Below, one piece after another: positions 48,230 through 59,145 of a stretch of DNA of 64,000 nt (the stretch's first letter is position 1; each line of letters opens with the position of its first letter). The DNA comes from Armillaria gallica (taxonomy: Eukaryota > Basidiomycota > Agaricomycetes > Agaricales > Physalacriaceae), in the NCBI GenBank assembly GCA_037576215.1, contig JBANDB010000002.1, positions 496,001 to 560,000 of the forward strand. Reading direction: 5' to 3'. The notes below the pieces were generated by a model, which saw only the letters and a program-made list of their open reading frames with translations, did not search any database and was not told the DNA's origin. The position numbers and the translations under genes were made by a program.

Positions 48230-48654
48230 TGTAAGACCTGAACTTTCAATCTAGGGTAATGCAACAGCTGTATCGTGTTCGTACAGTCACCGTTGAGTCC
48301 CGTGATGATTGACCATCAAGATTTGACTAATAGCGCTTAGCAAGAAGGAATGTGTTTCAGTATGAATAAACTTTAGCTCAAAGCTAGGGAATATACAGCT
48401 TTGAGTAAATTACTTATATACTAAAGTGAGGGTCTGTAATGGGTACTAAGATGAGGGTACCGTGTTAGAAAGTGAATAAGCCAAGTACATGGTAGTCAAG
48501 AATTATATGTGTCAGTGGAGTAACAGTGGAGTGTTACGATGTGAAGATTTATGAAGGCTCCATGGAGTCGTGGATCTAAAGATAAGATAAGGTAAGTGCT
48601 GAAGATTAGATAAGATAAGATGTGCTTAGGTAAAGAAATGAATAAATTGTAACA
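48230..48654 (-). repeat. 3' LTR of gypsy copy 2 (425 bp)
   Basis: TG...CA ends on the element strand, read here as TGTAAGACC...TTGTAACA. By eye it differs from the 5' LTR at about 18 bases, about 16 of them at former CpG sites. Confidence 0.95.
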
Positions 48655-48859
48655 TTACCCCCCTGTTAAGGCAGGTGTTCCGACTGCCAGTAGCTTTAAT
48701 CCCATCATTACTTTCTCACAATGCTGAGGTATAACATCAGTGAGACCCAATGTTGAGACCTATTCCTGGATGGCTGATTTCTCCCTGATCCGCAGATGGG
48801 GAGGGAGTTTCGTCTAGGTGGTTGTGGAAGAGGTAAGTCTGGTAAACTTTTCCATGTCA

Positions 48860-51800
48860 TCATGGTATTTCTGTTGGTTCGTCTGGCAATTTCGTATATG
48901 TCACAGGGTTGTCGTTACCACCAAATAAGTCCCATAGGGGCTCTTGGTCGTACCACACCTTCTTTCCCATGTTCCTGTCTGTGTAGGACTGCCAGTCCTG
49001 GATTTTCTGTTTTTCGACAATGGAGTCTATGTGCTCCTTGAGATACTCATCGACAAGTTCATCGGTGTCCATGTCTTCTTCCTTTACCCAGCTGTTTGAT
49101 TCTGGTCCATATCCTTTCCATTTGACGAAGTAATCCATGACCCAGCACAATGGTTCCCCAGCCTTTCCTCTGACCTTTTGGTCTCTACTGTCAAGTACTT
49201 GCTCGATTTTGTAATGCTCTTCGCCATCAACAAGATTGGGCGGTGGCAGAGGTGGCTGTTCTTGGTTAGGGAATGCAGGTGGCATGTAAGGCGTCAGGAG
49301 CGATTCATTGAATACTGGATGGATATGCCAGCCTGTTAGGAGTTTTAATTTATATGCTGATGCTCCGATTTTAGTGATGATGGGGAATGGGCCTGTTCGT
49401 TTGTCTGTGAGTTTCTTCTTGGGATGTGGGAGATTAAGGTTGGTTGTGTCGAGCCACACCTTGTCTCCTACTTGGTATTCCACTGCAGGTCGTTTCTTTT
49501 TGTTGTACTGGGCTTTCATCTGGTCGGCGGCTTTCTCGAGTGCTTGCTTTGCTTCAGCATGGATTTTCTGCATCTGGGAAACGAATGTGGTTGAGGCCAG
49601 TGTTCTGAAGGGTGCTCAGGGTTTTGCGCCTGGGAGGAGGTCAGCGTTATAGCTGTAGTTAACCTTGAAGGGACTTTTGCCATAGCGGAATGGGTGCGGT
49701 TGTTGTGAGCAAAAGCCACGAGAGAGAGCCATTCAACCCAGTTGTTCTGGCGGTGATTGACAAAGATCTGGAGGTATTTTTCAACCTCCTGATTGACTCG
49801 TTCAGTCTGGCCATCAGTCTGTGGGTGATAGGCGGTGGATACATTTGCCTTAATTTGAAGCAAGTCATGAACTTGGATACGAACACGGTGCCTCGGTCAG
49901 AAATGACGACCTGAGGCATCCTGTGTCTGGCATAAACTTTGTCTTGTAGGATTTTGGCCCACCCTTCCGATGACATCTCTGTTGTACATGTGACAGGTAT
50001 GATTTCCTTAGAGAAGCGGTCCACAATCATTAAGATCGCATCAAAACCGTTGCTCTTTGGTAAACCAGTGACCATATCAACGGAGATATGGGTCCATGGT
50101 CGGGATGGAATGGCGTTTGGATGAAGCAGTGCTGCTTTTGCTTGAGTGCTCGACTTGGTTCGTTGGCATGTCTCGCAGCTGCGGACATAATCTTCTATGT
50201 CTTTTTTCATCTTGGGCCACCAATATTCTCGTAAGACGAGTTCTTTAGTCTTTTCAATGCCAGGGTGTCCCGCCGTGATGTGGTCGTGAAATTGCGTGAT
50301 GATTTCTCCTCGTAACACGTGGTCAGAAGGAACATAAATGTGGGAGTCATAATAGATCAGCCCGTCATCCTGTTTCATTCCTCGGTTGTGGTTAAGGGAA
50401 GTCGCAACATTCTTGTCCCATCAGTGGTGATTGAGCGTGGCTTGCTTTATCTTGGTGTGGATTTCCTCGATAGTGGGCATGACTAGTGCCTGGAAGTGCT
50501 TTGGTTTGAGGGCGATAATCTCATCATTGTCCTCCTTTCCTTGCTCATGATATGCTCTGCGACTGAGTAAGTCAGCCTTTTTGTTTGTGGTTCCTGGTTT
50601 GTGATGGAGGGAGAAATGGTACTTGGCTAGCTCTGTTACCCAACGAGCTTGTCGTTGGTTTAGTTTCTGAGGTTTTTGGAAATACTGGAGATTCTGATGA
50701 TCTGTCCAGATTTTGAAATCTTGTGCCACTCCCATTAGGTAGTGCCTCCACTCATCCAGTGCAAGCATTATTGCGAGTAGTTCTTTGTCGTAAATTTTGT
50801 AATTTCGTTCCATAACAGTGAGGGACTTGGACAGAAATGCGACTGGGCACCATTTGCTGTCTTGTTCTTGGGATAGAACTGCCCCTATGGCTCCTTCACT
50901 TGCATCCACCTCTATGCGGAATTTGCCATCCTCCATGGGTATTGCCAGTACCACTTCTTCAGCCAGCAGTCTTTTCAACTCTTCGAATGCGTTTTGTTGC
51001 ATTTTTCCCCATTTCCACGAATCGTTTCCTGTCAGCTGGGTCATCGGCTTGACGACCTTGCTGTATCCTTTGATGAAACGTCTGTAGAAATTGGTAAAGC
51101 CTAAGAACGATTGGAGTTGTACTTTCTTGACTGGCACAGGCCACTGTGCGATTCCTGCGATCTTGACTGGGTCCATTCGGATGCTCCCTTCGCTGATGAT
51201 GACTCCGAGGTACTCTGTTTCTAAAGTTTTGAACTCGCATTTCTCCGCTTTAAGAAATAGCTTGTTCTTTCGGAGGAGTCTTAGAACCTCATGTGTGATG
51301 TGATGATGCTCCTCTTTGGTCTTGGACATGATTAGGATATCATCAAGATAGACTGTGATGGCTCCTGATGCAATGAGATTTTTGAATATGTCATTCATCA
51401 TCCACTGGAAGGTGGCGGGTGAATTGGTAAGCCTGAAGAACATAACCATGGGTTCAAACAACCCCCGATTAGTTCTGAATGCTGCCTTCCACTCGTCACC
51501 ACTCTTGATGCGTACATTGTTGTATCCCCATCAAACATTGAGTTTGGAGAAATACTTGGCACCCTGTAACTTGTCCATTAGTTCTGAGATTAAAGGAAGT
51601 GGATAACAGTTTTTAATCGTCATTTCATTGAGCTTTCGATAATCTTGGACTGGTCGCAGCTTGCCATCCTTCTTTTTAACGAAGAAGAATGGTGAAGCCA
51701 TGGGTGACTTGGATGGTCGTATTCATCCACTTGAAAGGTTCTCGTCTAAGAACTTGTCGAGTTCTGCCTGTTTGTTCCTGTTCAAAGGATAGACCTTGCA

Positions 51801-53793
51801 ATCTAGATTGGCACTCGCATTTGGAGTGAGTTCGATGGCATAATCCCATGTCTTTGGCTCAGGAAGTTCATCGAAACTGTCTTTGTTGAACAGATTGTTG
51901 AAATCCCGACACCACTCTGGGACCATTTCTTCAAATGTCTTGGTCTCTTTGTCTGCGTTGGCTGTGGCAGCTAAGTCATTGGCATGATGAGCATGTATGA
52001 GAATAGCCCATGTGAAATCTACTGTGAGAATGGTATCTCCCTCTTCCAGTTCCTCATCCCACTTGTCGTCGGGATCTGCATTGGGTAGTATGAATGGGTT
52101 TTTGTGACACTCGCACCATGCAAACGTTAATCCTCCTGTCTTCCAATTGATGATTGGATTATGCCGGGCTAACCAATCATGACCGAGGAAGATCTGTTTA
52201 TCACCGAGATCTGTTATGGCTAGATCTATTTGTTCTGAATGATCTCCGATTTTGAGATTGATCTCAGCATATTTGGTAATTGATCCTCCCTGGTTTTTGG
52301 TTCCGTCAACATTATAGACCAGGATTGGTGCGGCAGTCATTCAAGTCAGGATTTTGTACAGTTTGATGAATTTTTGGTTGATGGTGCTACTGGTGCATCC
52401 GCTGTCTACCAGCGCGGCTGTGTGAATTTCGAGAATGGTTCCTGGTGCCCCAAGAATGACGGGGATAACCAGATCCTTTCCTAGTCCGCTTAGCTCACTG
52501 ATATATTGCTTTGGCTCTCATAGCTCTTCAAGCCACCAGAGCACGTTGATTTGCTTCATCCCCCTCATTGCTTCGATCATTGAGTCGATGACTTCCTCTG
52601 CACGTGCCTTGTGAATCCAATTCTTTAGGATTGCCTTCACCTCCGACTCCATACATGCTTCTACTATTCTGCATAGAGTCCACTCAGCTCTGAATGGTCT
52701 AAGCCATTCATTATAGGTCTCTCCACTTGTATAAGTGTGAGAGAGTTGCAGGGCCTCTTCAACCTTTGCGTCGACCTGTACGGGCTCGACTACCATTGGT
52801 GAGGTCACCGCAGTTTCTAAAGGGGTTAATTTAGTGTTCTTGTTCATCATGAAACTGGTAATGTCCTTGTCATCAGGTACTTCTTCAAGAGTAGCTACCT
52901 GATGCCCCCTTTTCACTGCCTGGGCACTAGCAGCTTCCTGTCCTGCAGCTTTCTGGTCAGTTGTGGAATGGGAGGTGCTTTCCTCAAAGGCACTGTCTCG
53001 TGAAGAGACAGCCGGTTGGGCTGACACTGCTGGACGACAATTGCCTTTGCTTCTCACCATCGACGAGTGGTCACCTTCACCTGGTTCCTTCAGGCCTGTG
53101 TTCTGTTGCAGGTCCCTCGTTTCATTCAGTGTTCCCCCATCATTGAGTCGCCCTTCATCACGATAGGCATTGGCAACTGATCGGGGGCCCTTACTTGACT
53201 CTGGTTCATCTGCGTTCTTCAGGACCAAGGGCAAATAGTCCCTCGCTGTGTCCTTCATCCTCTGTAATTCAGCGTCGACATTGTCATCCTCTGCCTTCAC
53301 CAAAGCCCTGTCATGGGATTTAAACTTTGGCATTTGTACAGTAATCTCTTTTACCAGAGGAGGTTTCGCCGAAGCTATTCCCTCATAACTCCCTGCGAGG
53401 CAGGGACTCCATAGAGCCATTTTGCCAGGGGGTTGCTTACGCACTTGTTCCCCTGCCCCATCCGGTCATGCATTCATCACTGCAGTGGTTCCCAAAGGGA
53501 AGTCCCTTGACTGGTGCCCCGCCGTTATGATGGGTGTCACTATGGTAGGTGACTTACCATTTGCTTTCGCCTGTAATAGGTTACTCATCGAAGGTCGAGC
53601 CGGTAGTTGGATGACTGTGCCGCTCGTTCTGGGATCCATGGGTTGATTCTTGCTTAGTTTCTGGTCTGATTGCGAAGTCGCAGGTATATTCGAATGCGTG
53701 GTGGCTACTACAGGCGGTATATAAGTACAATTGTAAAGCGTGATAGGCATACCAGCCAAAACTAAGTCCTTAGCTGAGTGAGTTGAATCATTT
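48860..53793 (-). pseudogene. pol: Pol polyprotein of gypsy copy 2
   Basis: Open pieces 53759-53466, 53444-52518, 52340-51723, 51461-50421, 50378-49659 and 49573-48860 (with 49863-49516 in another frame) cover linker, protease, RT (YLDD), RNase H, integrase and chromodomain (YFVKWKGYGPESNSWV). Most breaks are single TGA codons where copy 1 has Arg CGA (for example MNA-stop-PDGAG, SSG-stop-IRP, HH-stop-WDK). Integrase has a 13-nt deletion (near 49870) and a further one-base loss near 49680. The second catalytic Asp (ISDRGT) is intact, and the RT block reads FFRLTNS where copy 1 has FFGLTNS. Confidence 0.88.
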
Positions 53794-55640
53794 ACTCCTC
53801 AGCGCTCTCTTTTACTTCCTGGATGCTTGAGAGTTCCTGTGCTGGGCAATTATCCCAATAAGCATTGAGGCGTCGTAATGCCTCTTCCTTGGTCTTTGCT
53901 GCAGTAGGGCAGTCACACTTGAAGTGGCCCTTTTTGCCACATCGGAAGCATATCGATGCTGCCCTTGCTGCATCGACATCCATCAGTGCACCATGTCCTC
54001 TGAAAGTTGTCCCTGTAGCTGTTGTCTTTGTCGGTACGGGAGCTGTTGTTTGACCACCCTGTATGGGCATGGTCATCTTCTGTGGTTGTGGTCGAGATGG
54101 TACCACTGTCATGCCTTCTGCCTGTTTGAGGTGCCAGTTGTAATCGATCTGTAGGAGGCAGGCCTTCCAGCCTTCGTAATCAGTCGGCACTTCTCCATCA
54201 GCCAAGTATATAGTATTTTTACTCATCTGGCAGGCAGCCTTCTTGACTTGGTGAAGCATTACTTGGTCGTTGTTGCATACTCCAGCATGGTAGGCCAGCT
54301 CTTTGAAGAGCTGGAAGAATTTGTCACCGTCCTTGTGATCTGACTGCCTAAGTTTCTCCCACTGCGCATACTTTAGCTGTGCGTTGGCATCCTTCCAGAA
54401 CCTTTTGTTGAGCTCTGACTTAAAGTCTTTGTAAGTCGGGTACTGTTGCTCGCCATCTGGCGTCCTTCCTATGATCTGCGCAGCCAACCGCCACCACTTC
54501 TCAGTGTCATCAGCAAGTTGGGAGATGCAAAAGATGACTTTATGCGGGTGGTTGCAGAAGTGTCGGTTGAACATGTCAAAGTGCAGTTCGCACTTTAGGA
54601 AGAATTGGGCGATGTCATTAGACTCCCCTGTGAAATCGTCGACTTCCTTCAAGATTTTTGGCTTGAAGTTGTCGTAAGGGGCAACAGCTCCATTGATTAG
54701 CTGCCAGGGTATTGGTGGATCTGGCATTGGCGGGGGTGCGGGGAAGCATGGGAGCATTACCTGTGCTGGGGGAGTGGGAGGTTGTGGTGGTTGTGCAGGT
54801 TGCGTGGGTTGCGCACCAGCTCCATGACCACCACCAGCAAATGGCTGGAACCCAGGTTGGTATGTTCCTGGTGCAGCCTGCCTGGTGATGTAGGAGAAGG
54901 TGTTGGTGACCCATGGGGGTGCTACCGGTGGTTCGTCTGGCATCAGTTCCTGTATCTCGATCTCCTGTGTGGCTTCTTTGTAATCAGGGAATTCCTCAAT
55001 CATAGCATCCGGGTGTATTTCGTTCCATAGGAAGCGAGCGTTTCACTCCACTTCATACTGTAAGATCTCATCTGATGGGAGACCTCTCTGTTTCTTCATA
55101 AAATAATTGTTTCTGGCTTGGGTGTTCCCCCAAGTCACGGAAAAGGGTAATTCGTAGGCAAAATAATTATATATATCAACAAGGTCTGCTTGCCTTAACA
55201 GAGCGGGAATTGGGATTGGTGGGTCATCGTCTGTTTCATTATAAAAATTGATGGCGTCAGTTAGTGTCATCATTACTGGGGTGGGAGTGTGGATGCTCGC
55301 TCGGCAACTCGGTGGTCGACTCAGTGATTCTGTTAATTGTGGGGCTGGTGTTGGGGAACGGGGTAGGGGGACGGGGTGGCTGCTGGGTCTCGACAGTGGT
55401 TGACTTGCTTGCTTTGACTTTGGGCTGTGGCTGCTCTCGGAGTCGCTGGGCGAGTCGCTCCCAAGCACTTGCTCAAGGGGGACGGTGCGGGGACCTGAAT
55501 GGAGATCTGATGTTTTGCCAACCGCTGTGCCTTGGGGGACGAAGGGTGGAGGGACCGGTGACAGGTTCCTCAATTTCTCATACAGGCTTGGGTGTGTGCT
55601 CCTGATTCTGTACGGGGTGGTCCCATGTGGTGAGGGTTCC
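53792..55640 (-). pseudogene. gag: Gag polyprotein of gypsy copy 2
   Basis: From about 55640 the frame reads LYEKLRNLSPVPPPF, a Ser/Pro linker, then TLTDAINFYNETDDDPPIP and DEILQYEVE, where TGA (55043-55041 on this strand) replaces Trp. It continues NARFLWNEIHPDAMIEE through the gag core and a CCHC knuckle CFRCGKKGHFKCDC to TAA at 53792-53794. The window start of copy 1 matches from ADEILQYE onward. Pol follows in the -1 frame just after the Gag stop. Confidence 0.85.
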
Positions 55641-56276
55641 GTAACCTCTTGGGGGAGGTGTGTGGTGGTCAGGTGAGTGGTTGGAGAGGAAGTAGGCACT
55701 GTAGGGGATGTCGATATTATCCCAGAACTCCTCGGAGGTGATACCGGCTGCAGGTGGTGGAGTAGGGTGCCTGTCAGCCCAGACATTGTAATTGGTGACT
55801 GGCGTGATGGATCGAATGTCGCGGCCCATGTCAAATCCCCTGACATGGGCAGCGAATCGGGCATACGTGCTGGGTGAGGGAGTTCGAGGGACGTACTGGA
55901 CATAGTCAGGAGAGGGAGGCACAGGGGAGACGGTGATGATAGGCATGCGGCTTCCAGGAGAGGTAGAAGTGCTTCTCTCCGGGATAACAGGAGAAGTTGA
56001 CTCAGGAATGTTCGCCTCCTCCTCATTGACTCCTGACCCAGTGAGCTGGTGGATTGGGATCGGTTGGCGTGGTATGGGTGCGAAGAGTCGGGGTGGCTGC
56101 TGTTTGAGTGGGATGCCATTGGTGTTGTCTGTAATGACTGAGGGGGTGGTACAGTGCCTCTCGATTTGTTGCATTCTGTGATGGAACCTGATTGCAAGAA
56201 TGAGAGCAATGGAGAGAAGGGTGGTGCTAGGTATCCCTAGTGAGATTGCTATGATATGAGTGTCGTCATTCTCCAT
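55578..56276 (-). CDS. N-terminal ORF of gypsy copy 2 with transmembrane segment
   Basis: The ATG lies about 41 nt after the LTR. The 232-codon frame begins MENDDTHIIAISLGIPSTTL and has a hydrophobic stretch (about residues 8-31) followed by basic RFHHR, then a Pro/Ser/Thr-rich region and a structured-looking part with Trp, Tyr and Phe (GITSEEFWDNIDIPYSAYF). It ends in HTPKPV. The sequence then continues as a Gag N-terminal region in the +1 frame (55043-ORF, RIRSTHPSLYEKLRNL). Either this is a separate ORF or Gag originally ran through and one base was lost near 55620. An N-terminal membrane segment is unusual for Ty3/gypsy Gag. Confidence 0.6.
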   Translation of the reverse strand: MENDDTHIIAISLGIPSTTLLSIALILAIRFHHRMQQIERHCTTPSVITDNTNGIPLKQQPPRLFAPIPRQPIPIHQLTGSGVNEEEANIPESTSPVIPERSTSTSPGSRMPIITVSPVPPSPDYVQYVPRTPSPSTYARFAAHVRGFDMGRDIRSITPVTNYNVWADRHPTPPPAAGITSEEFWDNIDIPYSAYFLSNHSPDHHTPPPRGYGTLTTWDHPVQNQEHTPKPV

Positions 56277-56303
56277 GGGTTGTCTGAGAAGCAGAGTAAG
56301 AAA

Positions 56304-56316
56304 AGCTTTGAGCTAA
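56304..56316 (-). promoter_or_regulatory. Putative self-priming primer-binding site
   Basis: On the element strand TTAGCTCAAAGCT lies one base after the 5' LTR. It is the exact complement of the 13-mer at the expected transcript start inside the LTR. Tf1 of fission yeast and the Tf1/sushi group use such a fold-back of the mRNA 5' end as primer instead of a tRNA. Confidence 0.7.
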
Positions 56317-56317
56317 T

Positions 56318-56742
56318 TGTAAGACCCGAACTTTCAATCTAGGGTAATGCAATGGCTGTATCATGTTCATACAGTCACTGTTGAGTCCCGTGATGATTGA
56401 CCATCAAGATTTGACTAATAACGCTTAGCGAGAAGGAATGTGTTTCGGTATGAATAAACTTTAGCTCAAAGCTAGGGAATATACAGCTTTGAGTAAACTA
56501 CTTATATACTAAAGTGAGGGTCTGTAATGGGTACTAAGATGAGGGTACCATGTTAGAAAGTGAATAAGCCAAGTACACGGTAGTCGAGAATTATACATGT
56601 CAGTGGAGTAACAGTGGAGTGTTACGATGTGAAGATTTATGAAGGCTCCGTGGAGTCATGGATCTAAAGATAAGATAAGGTAAGTGCTGAAGATTAGATA
56701 AGATAAGATGTGCTTAGGTAAAGAAATGAATAAATCGTAACA
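56318..56742 (-). repeat. 5' LTR of gypsy copy 2 (425 bp)
   Basis: Same length as the 3' LTR. On the element strand it contains TATATAAG and, 35 nt later, the 13-mer AGCTTTGAGCTAA (56473-56461), the presumed RNA 5' end. Confidence 0.95.
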
Positions 56743-56747
56743 AGAAC

Positions 56748-57501
56748 TGCATTGTAAAAACAGGTTCTCGAAACAGATGGGTTGCAGGGGTCAACTATCT
56801 ATATATTAAGACAGGTAGTGAAGATGACATAATAAGGCGGACTTTGAATTTCCGGCCATTGCCATACCCTGGCAAATTCTGGCTGAGTTTCAATTCTGTT
56901 GCACTGCCATCATTGCCACCTCTCTACAGCGATGAGCTTCAATTTCACTGTGCTGCTGCATCTGCAATCCCCCCATGATACATAATTGGCATGGCTGGCA
57001 CCCAGTACTCACTCAAAATAGACTGTTCACCAACTACACATGCTATTGGCTACAAAGTGAGTATTGAGCAAGTTCAACAAGCATTGTGCAACATCAAACA
57101 TCAAATGACAAATTAGCAGGTAGGAATAGAAGCCAGGAGACCATCCAAGGACAGTTAAAACATATACATGTACTGACTATGCCATAATTTGCTTATTATG
57201 AGGCTTTGACAAGGCTCAAGCCTTTCCACAGCAGTTAGAAATGGCAAGGAGACCAATTATGCAAGAATATGTGCTATGCTCAGCCTTTCTCTGTCCACAT
57301 AGAACAATAAGCTGATGATATTACCTGTAAGAATATGTGCTATACTATGCTATGAGATATAAGTAAGGCATAAATACAAGAAATACAGAACAGCTCAACT
57401 CAGCCTTTTTCTGTCCATGTAAAGCAACAAGCTGAGGTGATGAGTACAAAATACAATGTATACATACTACTTTAAAGTCTGAGGAAGCAAGGGAGCATAA
57501 G
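56748..57501 (+). repeat. Dispersed repeat module, unit 1
   Basis: From TCTATATATTAA (about 56798) it matches units at 58601 and 60700: the AATAAGGCGGACTTTGAAT core, CATTGCCA, a GATGAGCTTCAATTTC block, GGCACCCAGTACTC and a tail running to ACTTTAAAGTCTGAGG. A related minus-strand copy lies upstream of the Helitron ORF (11031-10770). No protein is recognised. Confidence 0.6.
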
Positions 57502-57835
57502 TAGGAATGTGTACCATATCTGTAGTATGGTAGTTATGTATAGTGTATACAGATATGGGTGTGTACTGTGGCCAACTTTAATGACCTAAAATATGGTGGT
57601 ATTCATATAGTTTGAATATGGTCATTGAGGGAGGGACAGAAGACTATCTTATGCCATAAAGGTTAGTAACTATAACCTAAAAGAAGTGTATAATACTCAC
57701 CCTTTGGCACCAGACATCTATATACAGAAAATGGTATGGACATGGTATGGATATGACATCAACCATACCATACTATGGCCAATAATTCTTATACAGTCTA
57801 CAGTCATATTTGTAATGGTATGATGCACATCCCTA
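57502..57835. mobile_element. hAT-like MITE 1 (334 bp)
   Basis: Ends TAGGAATGTG...GCACATCCCTA, flanked by AGCATAAG (57494-57501) and AACATAAG (57836-57843), an 8-bp duplication with one mismatch. The related unit at 59763-59800 shows the empty site (GGGAACATAAGTATT). Its interior is related to the element at 62504-62866. Confidence 0.78.
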
Positions 57836-57843
57836 AACATAAG

Positions 57844-58600
57844 TAATAACTAAAATATGGAAATAAACTAATAGTTATAATATTCGAGAAGGGGATCATT
57901 GAAATGACAAGCAAGAAGATGGGATGACAGCATATGAGGTGCTCCAGAGGGTTTTGACTTTAACAATTCAGCTATGACATGCTTATCCAGTTACCATGTC
58001 AAAAACGGCCATTGCCATACCACAGTGCAGGCCAGGTAAGTTTCAATTTGCTACCTCTACCAAGCCTCTACTCTCCCCACAGCACATCATTGATGTGATG
58101 GGCTCCTAACTGAGCTTCAACTGAGACTATTTATACATGCTATAGCAACAATGTCAGTATCATGCAATGAGCAATGATTGAGCATTGAATATCAATGAAT
58201 GTAAGTCTTATAGAAATTACCAGAGTTCAAATGGCAACCATAGCTGCCCACCATGTCAGATATCTGAGTCAGGGATATAAGAACCAGAATATATCTCTCT
58301 CCCTCTCTCCTGCCAGCAATGACAACTATTAACAATGATCACCCAAATCATGGGAGTCCCTACCCATTCATTACATGGCTTACAGAAGTAACAGAACAAA
58401 GCTTTATAGCACTCATAAAAAGCATTTTGCTCTGTTGCAATGGCTCTAAACAAATAACAGATATTCAACAACATATCATAGTAATAAGCTGGGTTTGGGG
58501 CAGGCCCCAACAAGCCAAAGTCCCATGTCATAGTCAGGTTGCCGAGACCTGAGGTACGAGGGTCTGGCAATCGTGACGAAGACACAGGGCATAGGCTTGT
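57844..58600 (+). repeat. Dispersed repeat module with conserved minus-strand 109-codon frame
   Basis: 58085-58600 matches 59806-60700 and, in part (about 120 bp), 63150-63265. The minus frame 58585-58256 (SSRLPDPRTSGLGNL, WDFGLLGPAPNPAYYY) has exactly the same length, 109 codons, as 60683-60354. It may be a relic coding exon or chance conservation between young repeats. Confidence 0.5.
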
Positions 58601-59145
58601 CTATATATGAAGAGAGATGGATGATAACATAATAAGCTGACTTTGAATTTTCTGGCCATTGCCAGACCACGGCCAATTCTGGCTGAGTTTCAATTTCATT
58701 GCACTGCCATCTCTTTACAGCAATGAGCTTCAATTTCGCTGTGGTGCTGCCTCTGCAATCCCCCATGGCACATCATTGGCATGGATGGCACCCAGTATTT
58801 GCTGAACTAAGACTATCTGCTAACTATGTATGCTGACAGGATGCTGTAGGCTCCAAAGCAAGTATCAAACAATGAGCATTAAGCAATGAATGAACAACAA
58901 ACATCAAATGAAAAATTAGCAGGTAGGATCAGGGGCCAGGAGACCATCCAAGGACAGGTAACACATATATATGTACTGACTATGCCATAATTTACTTATT
59001 ATGAGGCTTTGGCAAGCCTTCCCCCAGCAGGTAGAAATGGCAAGGAGACCATTCATATAAGAATACATGCCACACTCAGCCTTTCTCTGTCAATGCAGAG
59101 CAACAAGCTGAGGTGATGAGTACAAAATATGAGGTATACATACTA
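58601..59145 (+). repeat. Dispersed repeat module, unit 2
   Basis: Matches unit 1 (56798-57475) along its length from TCTATATAT to GGTATACATACTA, where a TIR element interrupts it. It continues at 59763 with CTTTAAAGTCTGAGG after the duplicated TA. Unit 1 shows the intact junction. Confidence 0.6.

Larger units (their letters stand above)
48225..56747 (-). mobile_element. Ty3/gypsy chromovirus copy 2, complete with LTRs and target duplication
   Basis: LTR-to-LTR element at 48230-56742 (8513 bp), flanked by the 5-bp duplication AGAAC (48225-48229 and 56743-56747). On the minus strand it has a 5' LTR, a primer-binding site one base inside (56316-56304), an N-terminal ORF with a transmembrane segment, gag, pol with chromodomain, a polypurine tract (six G, 48663-48658) and a 3' LTR. 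Many in-frame TGA codons and several indels make it inactive. It inserted between tandem copy C and the repeats to the right. Confidence 0.95.

Noticed and set aside
55043..56209. 388-codon ORF taken as a separate gene
   Set aside because: Its first part is out-of-frame reading of the membrane ORF; only the part after about 55640 looks like Gag.
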